From positions 62,001-126,000 of the forward strand of contig JBJXGV010000073.1 of assembly GCA_046160485.1 (NCBI GenBank): DNA of 64,000 nucleotides, written 5' to 3'. The DNA comes from JBJXGV01 sp046160485 (GTDB lineage Bacteria > Orphanbacterota > Orphanbacteria > JBJXGV01). Numbering within the stretch: the first letter of the stretch is position 1; each line of letters starts with the position of its first letter. Position numbers and translations under genes: made by a program. Shown piece after piece: positions 16,000-24,895 of the stretch. The notes under the pieces were generated by a model. That model had not been told where the DNA came from and ran no database searches. It worked only from the letters and a program-made list of their open reading frames with translations.

Positions 16000-17339
16000 T
16001 CGGCGAGTACCTCCAGTATCGCCGGCTGCGCGCGCTGCACGCGATGTCGTCGCAGCGCGTCTGGGTCGACCAGGTGCTCGGTTTGCGCGCGCTCATGAAG
16101 CGTCTCTTCGATGTTCCGTTCTACGGCGACCGCCTGCGCAAGATCGGCACGAAGCCGGGCGATCTCCGCACGGTGAAGGATCTCGCGATGATGCCGTCGA
16201 CAAGCGCGGAGGCGTTCGCCTCGGAGTTGCGGCGGCGCGCTTCCGGCGGCGGCGCGCCGAGCCGCACTCCGATCGTGTTCGACGCGGGCGGGCGCGTTGC
16301 GCCGGTCTCTCTCGGAGTCGACGCGCGTGCGCGCCGGCTGCACCTCTTCGCGGTTCTGGCCGCTTGGCGTGTCGGAGTTCGCGAACGGCTCCTCATCGAT
16401 GGCGACGGCTTCGGCGAAGAGGGCGCGCCGTCCGCGCTTCTGTTTCGCACGCTGCACGCGCAAAGCGCAGACGCGCGCGCACGCGCGGTGCGCGGCGCGA
16501 GCATCGTGGAGCCCGGAGCGCTTGCTGTGGCGCTATACGCGGCGGGCCGTGGCAGCCACCTGCTGCCGAGTCAGGCGATCCTCCGCGGTGCGCCGATCCC
16601 CGGCGATCTGTTTGCCGCGCTCGGCGGCGCCGACCAACGCACAGCGGCGACCTCGGCGCCGCGCGCGATTTTGGGCGACGCGCTCTTCGGCCCGCTCGCT
16701 TGGCAGTGCACGGCAGGCGCGTTTCATCCGATCGCGGCGCGCGCCGTGATCGAAGCGGTGACGGGGGAGAGCGCGGCGCGCGGCCTCACCGGAGGTTCGC
16801 GCTCGTCGCGCGCCCCTCGGGAGGCGGGCGCGTTGCACGTGACGCTCCTCGAAGAATCCGAACTGCCCGTCTTTCGCGTCGAGCTGGGATTGCGCGGGCG
16901 AATCCACCCTGCGGGTTGCGCGTGCGGCGCGTTGACGAACCGTCTGGAACTCGAAATTCCGTTCCTCGGCCCGCTCTTTGTCATCGATGGCGATTCGCGA
17001 TGCGCACTCGATCCGCTCGCAATTCTTCGCGCGGCCGCAGCGGTGCCGTTTCCCGTGACGCGTGTTGCGCTCATTCAGGACGACGCGCAAACCCTGCGCG
17101 TGCTTGCAGCGCTCGGTGACGCCGCCGGCGAGAGCGCAGCGCCCGCCGCGGCAGCCGCACGCGCGGCGATCGAAGCCTCTATCGCTCGGATAACGCCCCC
17201 CGCGACGACGGCCGTCCACGTCGCGGTCGGCGCGGCGACGGATTTGCCGTTTCCGGAGCGCGGATTCGTTCGCGGGCTCGAGCACGGCCCGCTTCTCTCG
17301 ACGGACGCGCTCGCCGAGAGCGAAGCGCGCACCGCGTAG
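15996..17339 (+). CDS. Degenerate phenylacetate-CoA ligase/LuxE-like protein
   Basis: A 447-residue protein. Its N-terminus (LMKRLFDVPFYGDRLRKIG, then KPGDLRTVKDLAMMPSTS) matches the opening of PaaK/coenzyme-F390 synthetase-type adenylate-forming enzymes. A later PAGCACGALTNRLELE segment resembles their C-terminal part. The glycine-rich SSGTTG nucleotide motif expected near residue 90 is replaced by FDAGGRVAPVSL, so classic adenylation activity is doubtful. The GTG at 15996 is chosen because it overlaps the PKD lipoprotein stop by 4 bases; upstream codons have no family resemblance. Function in the cell is not known. It may be a non-catalytic relative or an acyl-transfer subunit. Confidence 0.5.
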   Translation: MIGEYLQYRRLRALHAMSSQRVWVDQVLGLRALMKRLFDVPFYGDRLRKIGTKPGDLRTVKDLAMMPSTSAEAFASELRRRASGGGAPSRTPIVFDAGGRVAPVSLGVDARARRLHLFAVLAAWRVGVRERLLIDGDGFGEEGAPSALLFRTLHAQSADARARAVRGASIVEPGALAVALYAAGRGSHLLPSQAILRGAPIPGDLFAALGGADQRTAATSAPRAILGDALFGPLAWQCTAGAFHPIAARAVIEAVTGESAARGLTGGSRSSRAPREAGALHVTLLEESELPVFRVELGLRGRIHPAGCACGALTNRLELEIPFLGPLFVIDGDSRCALDPLAILRAAAAVPFPVTRVALIQDDAQTLRVLAALGDAAGESAAPAAAAARAAIEASIARITPPATTAVHVAVGAATDLPFPERGFVRGLEHGPLLSTDALAESEARTA

Positions 17340-17354
17340 CCGGGTCGCGCGACC

Positions 17355-18398
17355 CTAGGCGGCGCCGATCGGAGTCGACTCGCGCACGATTCGCACGATC
17401 GCTCGCACCCACGCGTCATCGCTGTTGAGCGACGGAACCAACCGCAGTTCCTCGCCGCCGTGCGCCTGAAAATCTTCGCGCGCGCGAATGCCGAGCTCTT
17501 CCAGCGTTTCGAGGCAATCAGCGACGAACGCGGGCGAGAGGATCGCCGCGCGCCGCACGCCCTCCTTCGGAAGCTCGCGAATGCGTACATCGGTGAACGG
17601 CCGAATCCACGGATCGCTTCCGAGGCGCGACTGAAACGTGATCTCCCACCGGTCCGCCGCAAGTCCGAGCCGCGCGGCGATGCCGCGTGCGGTCGCGAAG
17701 CACTGCGCGCGGTAGCAATTTCGGTTCGCCTCGACGATCGCGTCGCAGCACGTCGCGCTCTGAAGACAGTGCGCGCCGCCCGTCGCGTCGCTCTTCACGC
17801 AATGCCGCTCCGGGAGCCCGTGAAAACTGAGTACAACTTTGTCGGGCCGCATCTCGTCGGTGACGCGGCGCGCGACCTCCGCGAACGCATCGAGGAACGC
17901 CGGGTGATCGTAGAACGGCGGCACGACATGAAGCGCGGGGATGTCCCACAACCGGCTGGCTTCCACGAATACCTTCTCGACCGCCGAACTCCACGCGGAC
18001 GACGAGTTCTGCGGGAAGAGCGGGAAGACGACGATCCGATCGATCCCCGCCGCGCGCAGGCGCGCCAGCGCGCTCGCGATCGACGGGTTTTGATACCGCA
18101 TTGCAAAGTCGACGACGACCTTGCCATCGAACGCGGCGCGTACCTTTTCCGCGAGATCGATGCCGTGGAAGAGAAGCGGCGATCCGCGCTCGGTCCAGAT
18201 TTGCTTGTACGCGTGCGCCGACTGTTTCGGCCGGAACGGGAGGATGAAGAGGTTCAGAATGAGCGCGCGCTTCCACGGCGCCATGTCGAAGACGCGCGGG
18301 TCCGAAAGGAACTCGCGCAGGTAGCGCCGCACCTCGGGCGTATTGGGTGCGTCGGGCGTGCCGAGATTGACGAAGAGGAGGCCCCAAGTCGATTGCAT
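17355..18398 (-). CDS. hemH: Ferrochelatase HemH
   Basis: Inserts Fe(II) into protoporphyrin IX (or coproporphyrin III) in the last steps of heme synthesis. The protein has 347 residues with catalytic H193 in SFHGLPERHC and E297 in ADCLETLEEL. Between them six cysteines (200, 211, 217, 218, 228, 233) cluster, in a pattern like the internal [2Fe-2S] ligand region I recall from Myxococcus ferrochelatase. The upstream in-frame extension to 18581 lacks family sequence, so the ATG at 18398 is used. It converges with the PaaK-like gene. The window's cytochromes and heme-copper oxidase would be its clients. Confidence 0.95.
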   Translation of the reverse strand: MQSTWGLLFVNLGTPDAPNTPEVRRYLREFLSDPRVFDMAPWKRALILNLFILPFRPKQSAHAYKQIWTERGSPLLFHGIDLAEKVRAAFDGKVVVDFAMRYQNPSIASALARLRAAGIDRIVVFPLFPQNSSSAWSSAVEKVFVEASRLWDIPALHVVPPFYDHPAFLDAFAEVARRVTDEMRPDKVVLSFHGLPERHCVKSDATGGAHCLQSATCCDAIVEANRNCYRAQCFATARGIAARLGLAADRWEITFQSRLGSDPWIRPFTDVRIRELPKEGVRRAAILSPAFVADCLETLEELGIRAREDFQAHGGEELRLVPSLNSDDAWVRAIVRIVRESTPIGAA

Positions 18399-18510
18399 CG
18401 ATGCAGAATCTAGCGGGGTCGGCGGGCTGGCGCCAGAGAGATCGTGCCTAGAAAAAAGTTCGCGCCTAGCATATTGTCGAGTTCGGCCCCCCCGTACGGA
18501 AGGAGCGCTT

Positions 18511-19695
18511 GTGCGTTGGTCTTCGGCGGCTTCTGACGAGCCGGTTCTCGAGAAAGCGATCGAATCGCTCTCGCGCGACATTCTCGCGCAGATGGCGGGC
18601 GACCCGATCGATCTCGCGGTCGTGTTCGTCTCGCGTCAGTTCGCGATGAGACTCAAGGACGTGTCGCCGCTTCTTCGGCGCGCGCTGCCGCACAAGACTC
18701 TCATCGGATGCTCGGCAGGGGGCGTCATCGGCGGCGGCCGCGAGATCGAGCAGCGCGCCGGGCTGTCGCTCACCGCGGCGCACCTTCCGGACGTGACGGT
18801 CACGCTCATCACGCTCGAAGGCGCGCTTCTTCCCGACCTCGACGCGAGTCCGCGCGCGTGGCACGAGGCCCTCGCGGTTCCGGCCGAGCCGACGCCGCAC
18901 TTCGTCATGCTCGCCGACCCGTTCTCGTTCCCCGCTCCAGACTTTATCGCGGGCCTCGACTACGCGTATCCGAAGAGCGTGAAGGTCGGCGGGCTCGCAA
19001 GCGGCGCCAGCGCGCCCGGCGGCAACGCACTCTACTCGGGCGCGACGACGCGTCACTCGGGTCTCGTCGGCGTTGCGCTCTCGGGCAACATCTCGGTCGA
19101 TACGATCGTCGCGCAGGGGTGTCGTCCGATCGGCAAGCCGCTCCGCATTACACGCTGCGAGGGCAACATCCTCTTCGAGATCGAAGGGCGTCCGCCCGTC
19201 GAGGTGATCCGCGACTTGATCGGTTCGCTCGACGAGCGAGATCGCCAGCTCGTGCAGAACGCGCTTTTCATCGGAGTCGCGACGGAAGAGTTCGTGACCT
19301 CGCCGCGCTCGGGCGACTACTTGATCCGCAATCTTGTCGGCGTCGATCCGCAGCGCGGCGCCCTCGCCGTCGGCGATCACCTGCGCAACGGGCAGATCGT
19401 GCAGTTTCATCTGCGCGACGCGGCGGCCTCCGCCGAAGATCTTGCGGTGCTCCTCGATCGTTTCGCGAGCGGCCGGCTCGCCGGTGGCGCGAGCGGCGCG
19501 CTCCTCTTCTCGTGCCTGGGTCGAGGAATTCATCTCTATGGCTGCGCGGATCACGACACGGGGCTCTTCAGAGAGCACGTCGGCGATCTGCCGATCGGCG
19601 GGTTCTTCTGCAATGGAGAGATCGGCCCCGTCGGCGGCACGACTCATCTCCACGGCTACACGAGTTCGTTCGGAATCTTTAGCCCCGCGCGGTGA
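18511..19695 (+). CDS. FIST-domain sensory protein
   Basis: A 394-residue protein made of FIST N (about 30-230) and FIST C (about 240-380) domains. FIST domains are predicted ligand-binding sensors, possibly for amino acids, often attached to signalling modules; here they stand alone. Landmarks are LIGCSAGGVIGGGREIE and, in FIST C, GGFFCNGEIGPVGG with HGYTSSFGIF at the end. GTG at 18511 follows AAGGAG at a good distance. The last 17 bases overlap the 3' end of the opposing cysW gene. Confidence 0.82.
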   Translation: MRWSSAASDEPVLEKAIESLSRDILAQMAGDPIDLAVVFVSRQFAMRLKDVSPLLRRALPHKTLIGCSAGGVIGGGREIEQRAGLSLTAAHLPDVTVTLITLEGALLPDLDASPRAWHEALAVPAEPTPHFVMLADPFSFPAPDFIAGLDYAYPKSVKVGGLASGASAPGGNALYSGATTRHSGLVGVALSGNISVDTIVAQGCRPIGKPLRITRCEGNILFEIEGRPPVEVIRDLIGSLDERDRQLVQNALFIGVATEEFVTSPRSGDYLIRNLVGVDPQRGALAVGDHLRNGQIVQFHLRDAAASAEDLAVLLDRFASGRLAGGASGALLFSCLGRGIHLYGCADHDTGLFREHVGDLPIGGFFCNGEIGPVGGTTHLHGYTSSFGIFSPAR

Positions 19696-20542
19696 CGGTC
19701 TGCGCGCGGCGGCCGCGCCGGCGATCTGTTTTCCACTCGATGAAGCTCTTCAGGACGAGCGTCGCGAGCGCGAGCAGCGTCAGAAGCGACGCCACCGCGA
19801 ACGAGCCAGCGAAGTTGTACTCGTTGTAGAGAATCTCGACGTGCAGCGGCACGGTGTTCGTTAGCCCGCGTATGTGGCCCGATACGACCGACACCGCGCC
19901 GAACTCGCCCATCGCGCGCGCGTTGCACAGGATCACTCCGTAGAGAAGTCCCCAGCGCATCTTCGGAATGCTGACGCGCCAGAACGTCTGCCAGCCGCTC
20001 GCGCCGAGCGTGAGCGCGGCTTCCTCTTCATCGTTCCCCTGCGACTGCATGAGCGGGATCAGTTCGCGCGCGACGAACGGCAGCGTGACGAACGTCGTCG
20101 CGAGGATGATGCCGGGGATCGCGAAGATGATGCGGATGTCGTGCTCGGCGAACCACGGTCCGAGAACGCCCTGCTGCCCGAAGAGTAGAACGTAAACGAG
20201 TCCCGCGACGACCGGCGAAACGGAGAACGGCAGATCGATGAGCGTGATGAGAACGCTCTTGCCGACGAACTCGAACTTCGCGATCGCCCACGCGGCCGCG
20301 ACGCCGAAGACGAGGTTGAGCGGGACGGCGACCGCGGCCGTGAGGAGCGTGAGGCGGATCGCTGCGCGCGCGTCGGGTTCGATGATCGCGCCGAAGTAAG
20401 CGCCGACGCCTTGACGCAGCCCCTCGACGAAAACGATCGCGAGAGGAAGCAGCAGGAAGAGCGCGAGAAAGAGAATCGCGATCCCGATCAATACGACGCG
20501 AACGATGGTCGGCTCGGACGTGGCGCGTTCGAAGCTCTTCAT
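19679..20542 (-). CDS. cysW: Sulfate/thiosulfate ABC transporter permease CysW
   Basis: Inner-membrane permease of 287 residues with six predicted helices and the binding-protein-dependent transport signature around EEEAALTLGASGWQTFWRVSIP. It pairs with CysT to form the sulfate channel energised by CysA. Its start overlaps the cysT stop by 4 bases (ATGA) and it is the last gene of the rrf2-cysA-sbp-cysT-cysW order. Confidence 0.92.
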   Translation of the reverse strand: MKSFERATSEPTIVRVVLIGIAILFLALFLLLPLAIVFVEGLRQGVGAYFGAIIEPDARAAIRLTLLTAAVAVPLNLVFGVAAAWAIAKFEFVGKSVLITLIDLPFSVSPVVAGLVYVLLFGQQGVLGPWFAEHDIRIIFAIPGIILATTFVTLPFVARELIPLMQSQGNDEEEAALTLGASGWQTFWRVSIPKMRWGLLYGVILCNARAMGEFGAVSVVSGHIRGLTNTVPLHVEILYNEYNFAGSFAVASLLTLLALATLVLKSFIEWKTDRRRGRRAQTVTARG

Positions 20543-21378
20543 CCGCGCACCGCGCGTTTCTGTCCCGTCGCGCGCTGAAGCACGTTGATGACGAGGAGCA
20601 TCGTGAACGACACGGCGAGCATGACAACAGCGATCGCCGTGGCGCCGGGATAGTCGTACTGCTCGAGCTTCGTCACGATGAGGAGCGGCGTGATCTCCGT
20701 CCGCATCGGCATGTTGCCCGAGATGAAGATGATCGAGCCGTACTCGCCGATCGCGCGCGAGAACGCGAGCGTGAAGCCGGTGATCGCGGACGGAAGGACG
20801 ACGGGCAGAATGATCCGGAAGAACGTGGTGACTCGGCCGGCGCCGAGACTAGCCGCGGCCTCTTCGACCTCGGCATCGAGATCTTCGAGAACCGGCTGAA
20901 CTGTGCGCACGACGAACGGCATTCCGATAAACGTGAGCGCGATCACGACGCCGAGAGGCGAATACGCCGCTTTGATGCCGAGTGCTTCGAGTGGGCGCCC
21001 CAGCCATCCGGTCGGCGAGTAGATCGCCGTTAGCGCGATGCCCGCAACGGCCGTCGGGAGCGCGAACGGCAGGTCGACGAGTCCGTCGATGAGGCGCCGC
21101 CCCGGAAAACGGTAGCGCACGAGCACCCAAGCCACGAGAAAACCGAAGACGACATTGACGAGCGCGGCGAGAAAGGACGCGCCGAACGTGAGCCGGTAGG
21201 ATGCGACAGCGCGCGGATCGGTGACGATCCCCCAGAACTGACCCCACGACAAGCTCGATGTCTTCAGGATCGTCGCGGAGAGCGGAATCAGCACGATCAG
21301 ACAGAGGTAGAGAAGAGTAAACCCCATCGTCAGCCCGAATCCGGGAAGAACGCTGTGTTCCTTCAGCGGCTTTTTCAT
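20539..21378 (-). CDS. cysT: Sulfate/thiosulfate ABC transporter permease CysT (CysU)
   Basis: A 279-residue inner-membrane permease with the EAA loop EVEEAAASLGAGRVTTFFRI and six hydrophobic helices, partner of CysW. The open frame runs upstream to 21933, but that extension overlaps the binding-protein gene out of frame. The ATG at 21378 (MKKPLKEHSVLPGF) opens the family sequence. It lies 35 bases after the binding-protein stop. Confidence 0.92.
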   Translation of the reverse strand: MKKPLKEHSVLPGFGLTMGFTLLYLCLIVLIPLSATILKTSSLSWGQFWGIVTDPRAVASYRLTFGASFLAALVNVVFGFLVAWVLVRYRFPGRRLIDGLVDLPFALPTAVAGIALTAIYSPTGWLGRPLEALGIKAAYSPLGVVIALTFIGMPFVVRTVQPVLEDLDAEVEEAAASLGAGRVTTFFRIILPVVLPSAITGFTLAFSRAIGEYGSIIFISGNMPMRTEITPLLIVTKLEQYDYPGATAIAVVMLAVSFTMLLVINVLQRATGQKRAVRG

Positions 21379-21413
21379 TCGGCGCGTTCCACGAGTTCGC
21401 TCGCCTCTGTGCG

Positions 21414-22433
21414 CTATCGGCCCGGTTTGTAGATCTGATCGAAGACACCGCCGTCGGCGAAGTGCGTTTTCTGCGCGCTCTGCCAGCCGCCGAAGACCTC
21501 GTCGATCGTGAAGAGTTCGACCTTCGGGAACTGTGACGCGTACTTCGCGGCGACCGACGCGAGCTGCGGGCGGTAGTAGTGCTTCGCCGCGAGTTCTTGC
21601 CCCACTTCGGTGTAGAGATACTCGAGGTACGCCTGCGCGACTTTGCGCGACTTCCTCTTGTCCACGACCTTGTCGACGATCGCGACCGGCGGTTCCGCGA
21701 GAATACTGACCGACGGAACGATCATCTCGAACTTCCCGGCGCCGAGCTCTCTTTCGACGAGAAGCACTTCGTTTTCCCAGTTGATCAGAACATCGCCAAT
21801 GCCGCGCTCGACGAATGTCGTCGTCGATCCGCGCGCGCCCGAGTCGAGAACCGGAACGTTCTTGTAGATGCGCGCGACGAACTCTAGAGCCGCCTCGGCA
21901 TCGCCGTCGTTGTGGCGCAGCGCGTAGCCCCACGCCGCGAGATAATTCCAGCGGGCCGCGCCCGACGTCTTCGGATTCGGCGTGATCACCGCGATACCCG
22001 GCTTCGCGAGATCATCCCAATCCTTGATTCCCTTCGGGTTCCCCTTGCGCACGAGAAAAACCAGCGTCGACGTGTAGGGCGAGCTGTTGTTCGGAAGGCG
22101 CGTCTGCCAGTCCTTCGGGATCAGTTTGCCGAACTCGGAGATCGCGTCGATGTCGTACGCGAGCGCGAGCGTGACGACGTCTGCTTCGAGGCCATCGATC
22201 ACCGAACGGGCCTGCTTGCTCGAGCCGCCGTGCGATTGGTTGATTTTCACAACCTCGCCCGTCGTCGCCTTCCAATGGCTCGCGAACGCCGCGTTGAATT
22301 CCTTGTAGAACTCGCGCGTCGGGTCGTAGGACGCGTTCAGCAACGTCACGCCGCCGGCGAATCCGGGTACCGAAAGCGTGATCGCCGCCGACACGATCGC
22401 GAGCGCCGCCACGAACGAGGAACGCGTCTTCAT
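21414..22433 (-). CDS. sbp: Periplasmic sulfate-binding protein
   Basis: A 339-residue solute-binding protein with signal peptide (cleavage near FAG at about 26). Family landmarks are LLNASYDPTREFYKEFN, NQSHGGSSKQARSVIDGL, ALAYDID and TPNPKTSGAARWNYLAAWGY, which form the oxyanion site in Sbp/CysP. Within the operon it captures sulfate for CysTW. Sulfate and thiosulfate preference cannot be separated by eye. Confidence 0.93.
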   Translation of the reverse strand: MKTRSSFVAALAIVSAAITLSVPGFAGGVTLLNASYDPTREFYKEFNAAFASHWKATTGEVVKINQSHGGSSKQARSVIDGLEADVVTLALAYDIDAISEFGKLIPKDWQTRLPNNSSPYTSTLVFLVRKGNPKGIKDWDDLAKPGIAVITPNPKTSGAARWNYLAAWGYALRHNDGDAEAALEFVARIYKNVPVLDSGARGSTTTFVERGIGDVLINWENEVLLVERELGAGKFEMIVPSVSILAEPPVAIVDKVVDKRKSRKVAQAYLEYLYTEVGQELAAKHYYRPQLASVAAKYASQFPKVELFTIDEVFGGWQSAQKTHFADGGVFDQIYKPGR

Positions 22434-22453
22434 GATTCCGAATCTCCTACGAG

Positions 22454-24313
22454 TTAGTGCGTGCGAACGATCAGGACAGGGCGTTCGTTGGATTTCGCGA
22501 CGAGTTCTCCGACGAAGCCGCCGAGCGTGACGGAGCCGCGGCGATCCGGCAGAGGCGCGCCGATGACGAGAAGGTCGAAATTGCCGGCACCGAATTCATC
22601 GAGGATCTGCTCGACGACAGGGCCGGTGCGGACGCGCGTGCGTGCGGCGACGCCGAGGAGCGACATCGATCGCGCGCCCGCGCTGAGGAATCGTTCCGCT
22701 TGCGCGACGTCGTCGAGAGTATGACCCGCGGCGAGCACGGTCAGGATCGTCACGTCGGCCTCGAAATGGCGGACGAGCCGCGCGGCGAACTGCACATCGC
22801 GCTTGCCGGGCTCGCCGAGCGCCACGCAGATGAGCACGCGTTTCGGCAGCGGGGACTGCGCGGGAACAAGCAGCAGGTTGTGATCGCCGGCGAGGAGCGC
22901 GCGCTCCGCGGCCTCGGCGCCGCCGCGTGCGGGGCGCGCGAGTACGACGAGATCGAACTGCCGGGCGGCGGTATCGCGTACGAGCGCACCGCCCGCGCCC
23001 GCCGTCGCCAGTTGTGTCTCGAACCCGGCGAGTTCGCGTCCGAATCGCTCCCGCGCTTCCTCGATCTCGTCGCGCAGCCGTTCCTCCGGCGCGCGGCACG
23101 CAAGGAGCGTCACGCGAGCGTGCGCGTGGCGAGCGATCTCGCCGCCGAGGTCGACGGCGGCGCGCGACGCGGGCGATCCGTCGGAGAGAAGCAGGAAGCT
23201 CAATCCAGGATGCGAGAGCGCGTGAATGCGGCGCACGCCGACCCACGCTGTGTCGCCAGAGCGAAGAGGAAAGTTGCGCGAGACGTGTTGCGAGCGGATC
23301 GCCTCGACGAGAAGGCCGTCACCGCCGTACGGCGCCGGTGGCGAGATCGCGCGCACGCCCGCGAGTCCGGGAATGCGCAGGCGGAGTTTTTCGAATGACC
23401 CCGTGAAGCTCGTCTCCTCGACGACGGCTTCGCCGAGAACCGGTGCGTGAATGTCTGCGGCAGAGGCGCCGAGCGCGACGTCTTCTGGGCGAAAGAGAAC
23501 CTGCACGCGTCCCGCTTCCGCGGCGATCTCCGCACCCGGCTCGCTCGGAAAGTGCGCGGGTCCGACACGCACGCCGTCGACCGCCGACTCGCCGACCAGG
23601 ATGTTCGCGGTGCCGAGAAATGCAGCGGCGAATTCGGTGCGCGGCCGAAGATAGAGGTCCTCCGGCGGAGCGACCTCGAGGAGGCGTCCCGCGCTCATGA
23701 TACCGACGCGATCCGCAAGCTCGAAAGCCTCTTCCTGATCGTGCGTCACGAAGATCGCGGTGATGCCGAGTTCGCGTTGCACGCGCCGGACGGCGCGCCG
23801 CAGATCGGAGCGAATTACGGCGTCGAGCGCGCCGAACGGTTCGTCGAGAAGAAGGACCGCCGGCTTGTGCGCGAGCGCGCGCGCGAGCGCAACGCGCTGC
23901 TGCTGGCCGCCCGAGAGTTGCTGCGGGAAACGCTCGCCGAGCCCCGCGAGGCCGACCATCTCGAGAAGTTCGTCGCGCCGCCGGCGCCTCTCGGCGTCAC
24001 TCGTCTTGCGCACGCGAAGCGCGAACTCGATGTTGGAGGCGACCGTCATATTGCGGAAGAGCGCGTAGTGCTGGAAGACGAATCCGACGCCGCGGCGTTG
24101 CGGCGGCTCGGTTGTCACGTCGCGCCCGTTCAAGAGCACCTTGCCGCCGTCGATCGACGTCAGGCCCGCGATCATGCGCAGCACGGTGCTCTTGCCGCTG
24201 CCGCTCGGGCCGAGCAACACGAAGAACTCGCCGTCGGCGATCTCGAGCGAAACATCGTTCACGACGGCGTGGCCGTCGTAGCGTTTGACGAGTCGGTCAA
24301 TAACGATCGACAT
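22454..24313 (-). CDS. cysA: Sulfate ABC transporter ATPase CysA fused to two UspA-like domains
   Basis: ATP-hydrolysing subunit of the sulfate importer. Residues 1-235 are the ABC domain: Walker A GPSGSGKST (35-43), signature LSGGQ (133-137), Walker B LLLDEP (154-159), H-loop in VTHDQEE. Residues about 240-365 are the TOBE-like regulatory domain. Unlike ordinary CysA (about 350-365 residues) the chain goes on to 619 with two universal-stress-protein-like domains, about 372-485 and 491-617. The second ends with the ATP-binding pattern IGAPLPDRRGSVTLGG and PVLIV. The fusion suggests that uptake responds to nucleotide or stress state; that is inference. It lies 48 bases after the Rrf2 gene. Confidence 0.9.
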   Translation of the reverse strand: MSIVIDRLVKRYDGHAVVNDVSLEIADGEFFVLLGPSGSGKSTVLRMIAGLTSIDGGKVLLNGRDVTTEPPQRRGVGFVFQHYALFRNMTVASNIEFALRVRKTSDAERRRRRDELLEMVGLAGLGERFPQQLSGGQQQRVALARALAHKPAVLLLDEPFGALDAVIRSDLRRAVRRVQRELGITAIFVTHDQEEAFELADRVGIMSAGRLLEVAPPEDLYLRPRTEFAAAFLGTANILVGESAVDGVRVGPAHFPSEPGAEIAAEAGRVQVLFRPEDVALGASAADIHAPVLGEAVVEETSFTGSFEKLRLRIPGLAGVRAISPPAPYGGDGLLVEAIRSQHVSRNFPLRSGDTAWVGVRRIHALSHPGLSFLLLSDGSPASRAAVDLGGEIARHAHARVTLLACRAPEERLRDEIEEARERFGRELAGFETQLATAGAGGALVRDTAARQFDLVVLARPARGGAEAAERALLAGDHNLLLVPAQSPLPKRVLICVALGEPGKRDVQFAARLVRHFEADVTILTVLAAGHTLDDVAQAERFLSAGARSMSLLGVAARTRVRTGPVVEQILDEFGAGNFDLLVIGAPLPDRRGSVTLGGFVGELVAKSNERPVLIVRTH

Positions 24314-24361
24314 CGCGGCCTCCTCAGCCGTTCCCGGTCGGTGTGTCTCGGACGAAGCGTC

Positions 24362-24808
24362 TCATCGGCGCGCCATGCGTCGAGTCGCGCGCTTCGACCC
24401 GGAAAGCGCGTCGGCGAGCGTTGTGCCGTCGAGGATGCGCGCGGTCTCTTCGCGAACTCCCCACATCACCTTGCGAATCTCGCACGTCTTCTCGTCTTCG
24501 CAGTCGTCGCACTTGCGATGTGCGGTGAGGCTGACGCACGGGATCGGCGCGAGCGGGCCGTCGAGTGCGCGAATCACCGAGCCGAACGTGATCTGGTTCG
24601 CGGGCCGCCCGAGGGAGTAACCGCCGCCGCGCCCCTTCTTGCTCTGGAGAATCCCGAGGTTCTTAAGCGTGAGGAGAATCTGTTCGAGAAATTTCTTCGG
24701 AATCTGTCCGCGTTTCGCGATATCGGAGATCAAGACAAGGTCGTCGCTCTCGTCGCGGGCGAGGATGAGAAGCGCGCGGAGCGCATACTTCGATTTCTGA
24801 GAGAGCAT
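24362..24808 (-). CDS. Rrf2-family transcriptional regulator with cysteine cluster
   Basis: A 148-residue winged-helix regulator. The DNA-binding half is typical of Rrf2 (YALRALLILA, QIPKKFLEQILLTLKNLGIL, GRGGGYSL). C91, C100, C103 and C109 lie where IscR and its relatives bind a [2Fe-2S] cluster. Being first in the sulfate uptake operon, it probably controls that operon in response to sulfur, Fe-S or O-acetylserine status, as CymR and IscR relatives do. A small inverted repeat 37 bases upstream may be its own operator. Confidence 0.9.
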   Translation of the reverse strand: MLSQKSKYALRALLILARDESDDLVLISDIAKRGQIPKKFLEQILLTLKNLGILQSKKGRGGGYSLGRPANQITFGSVIRALDGPLAPIPCVSLTAHRKCDDCEDEKTCEIRKVMWGVREETARILDGTTLADALSGSKRATRRMARR

Positions 24809-24844
24809 CGCGAGTCTCCGAGGGGCGGAAACTTCAATCTGCTT

Positions 24845-24856
24845 AGTCTATCGACT
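24845..24856 (-). promoter_or_regulatory. Candidate operator/-10 region of the sulfate operon
   Basis: AGTC-N4-GACT inverted repeat lying 37-48 bases before the rrf2 start. On the minus strand its centre reads TAGACT, the same -10-like hexamer seen at the rmuC promoter. A regulator bound here would cover the promoter. The repeat is short, so this is tentative. Confidence 0.35.
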
Positions 24857-24895
24857 TGGTGGAGATTAACAGCCCGCGTAGCGCGCCGTCAATCC

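Noticed and set aside
19679..19695. Overlap of FIST and cysW 3' ends as a regulatory antisense device
   Set aside because: A 17-base convergent overlap is ordinary in a compact genome and nothing else supports regulation.
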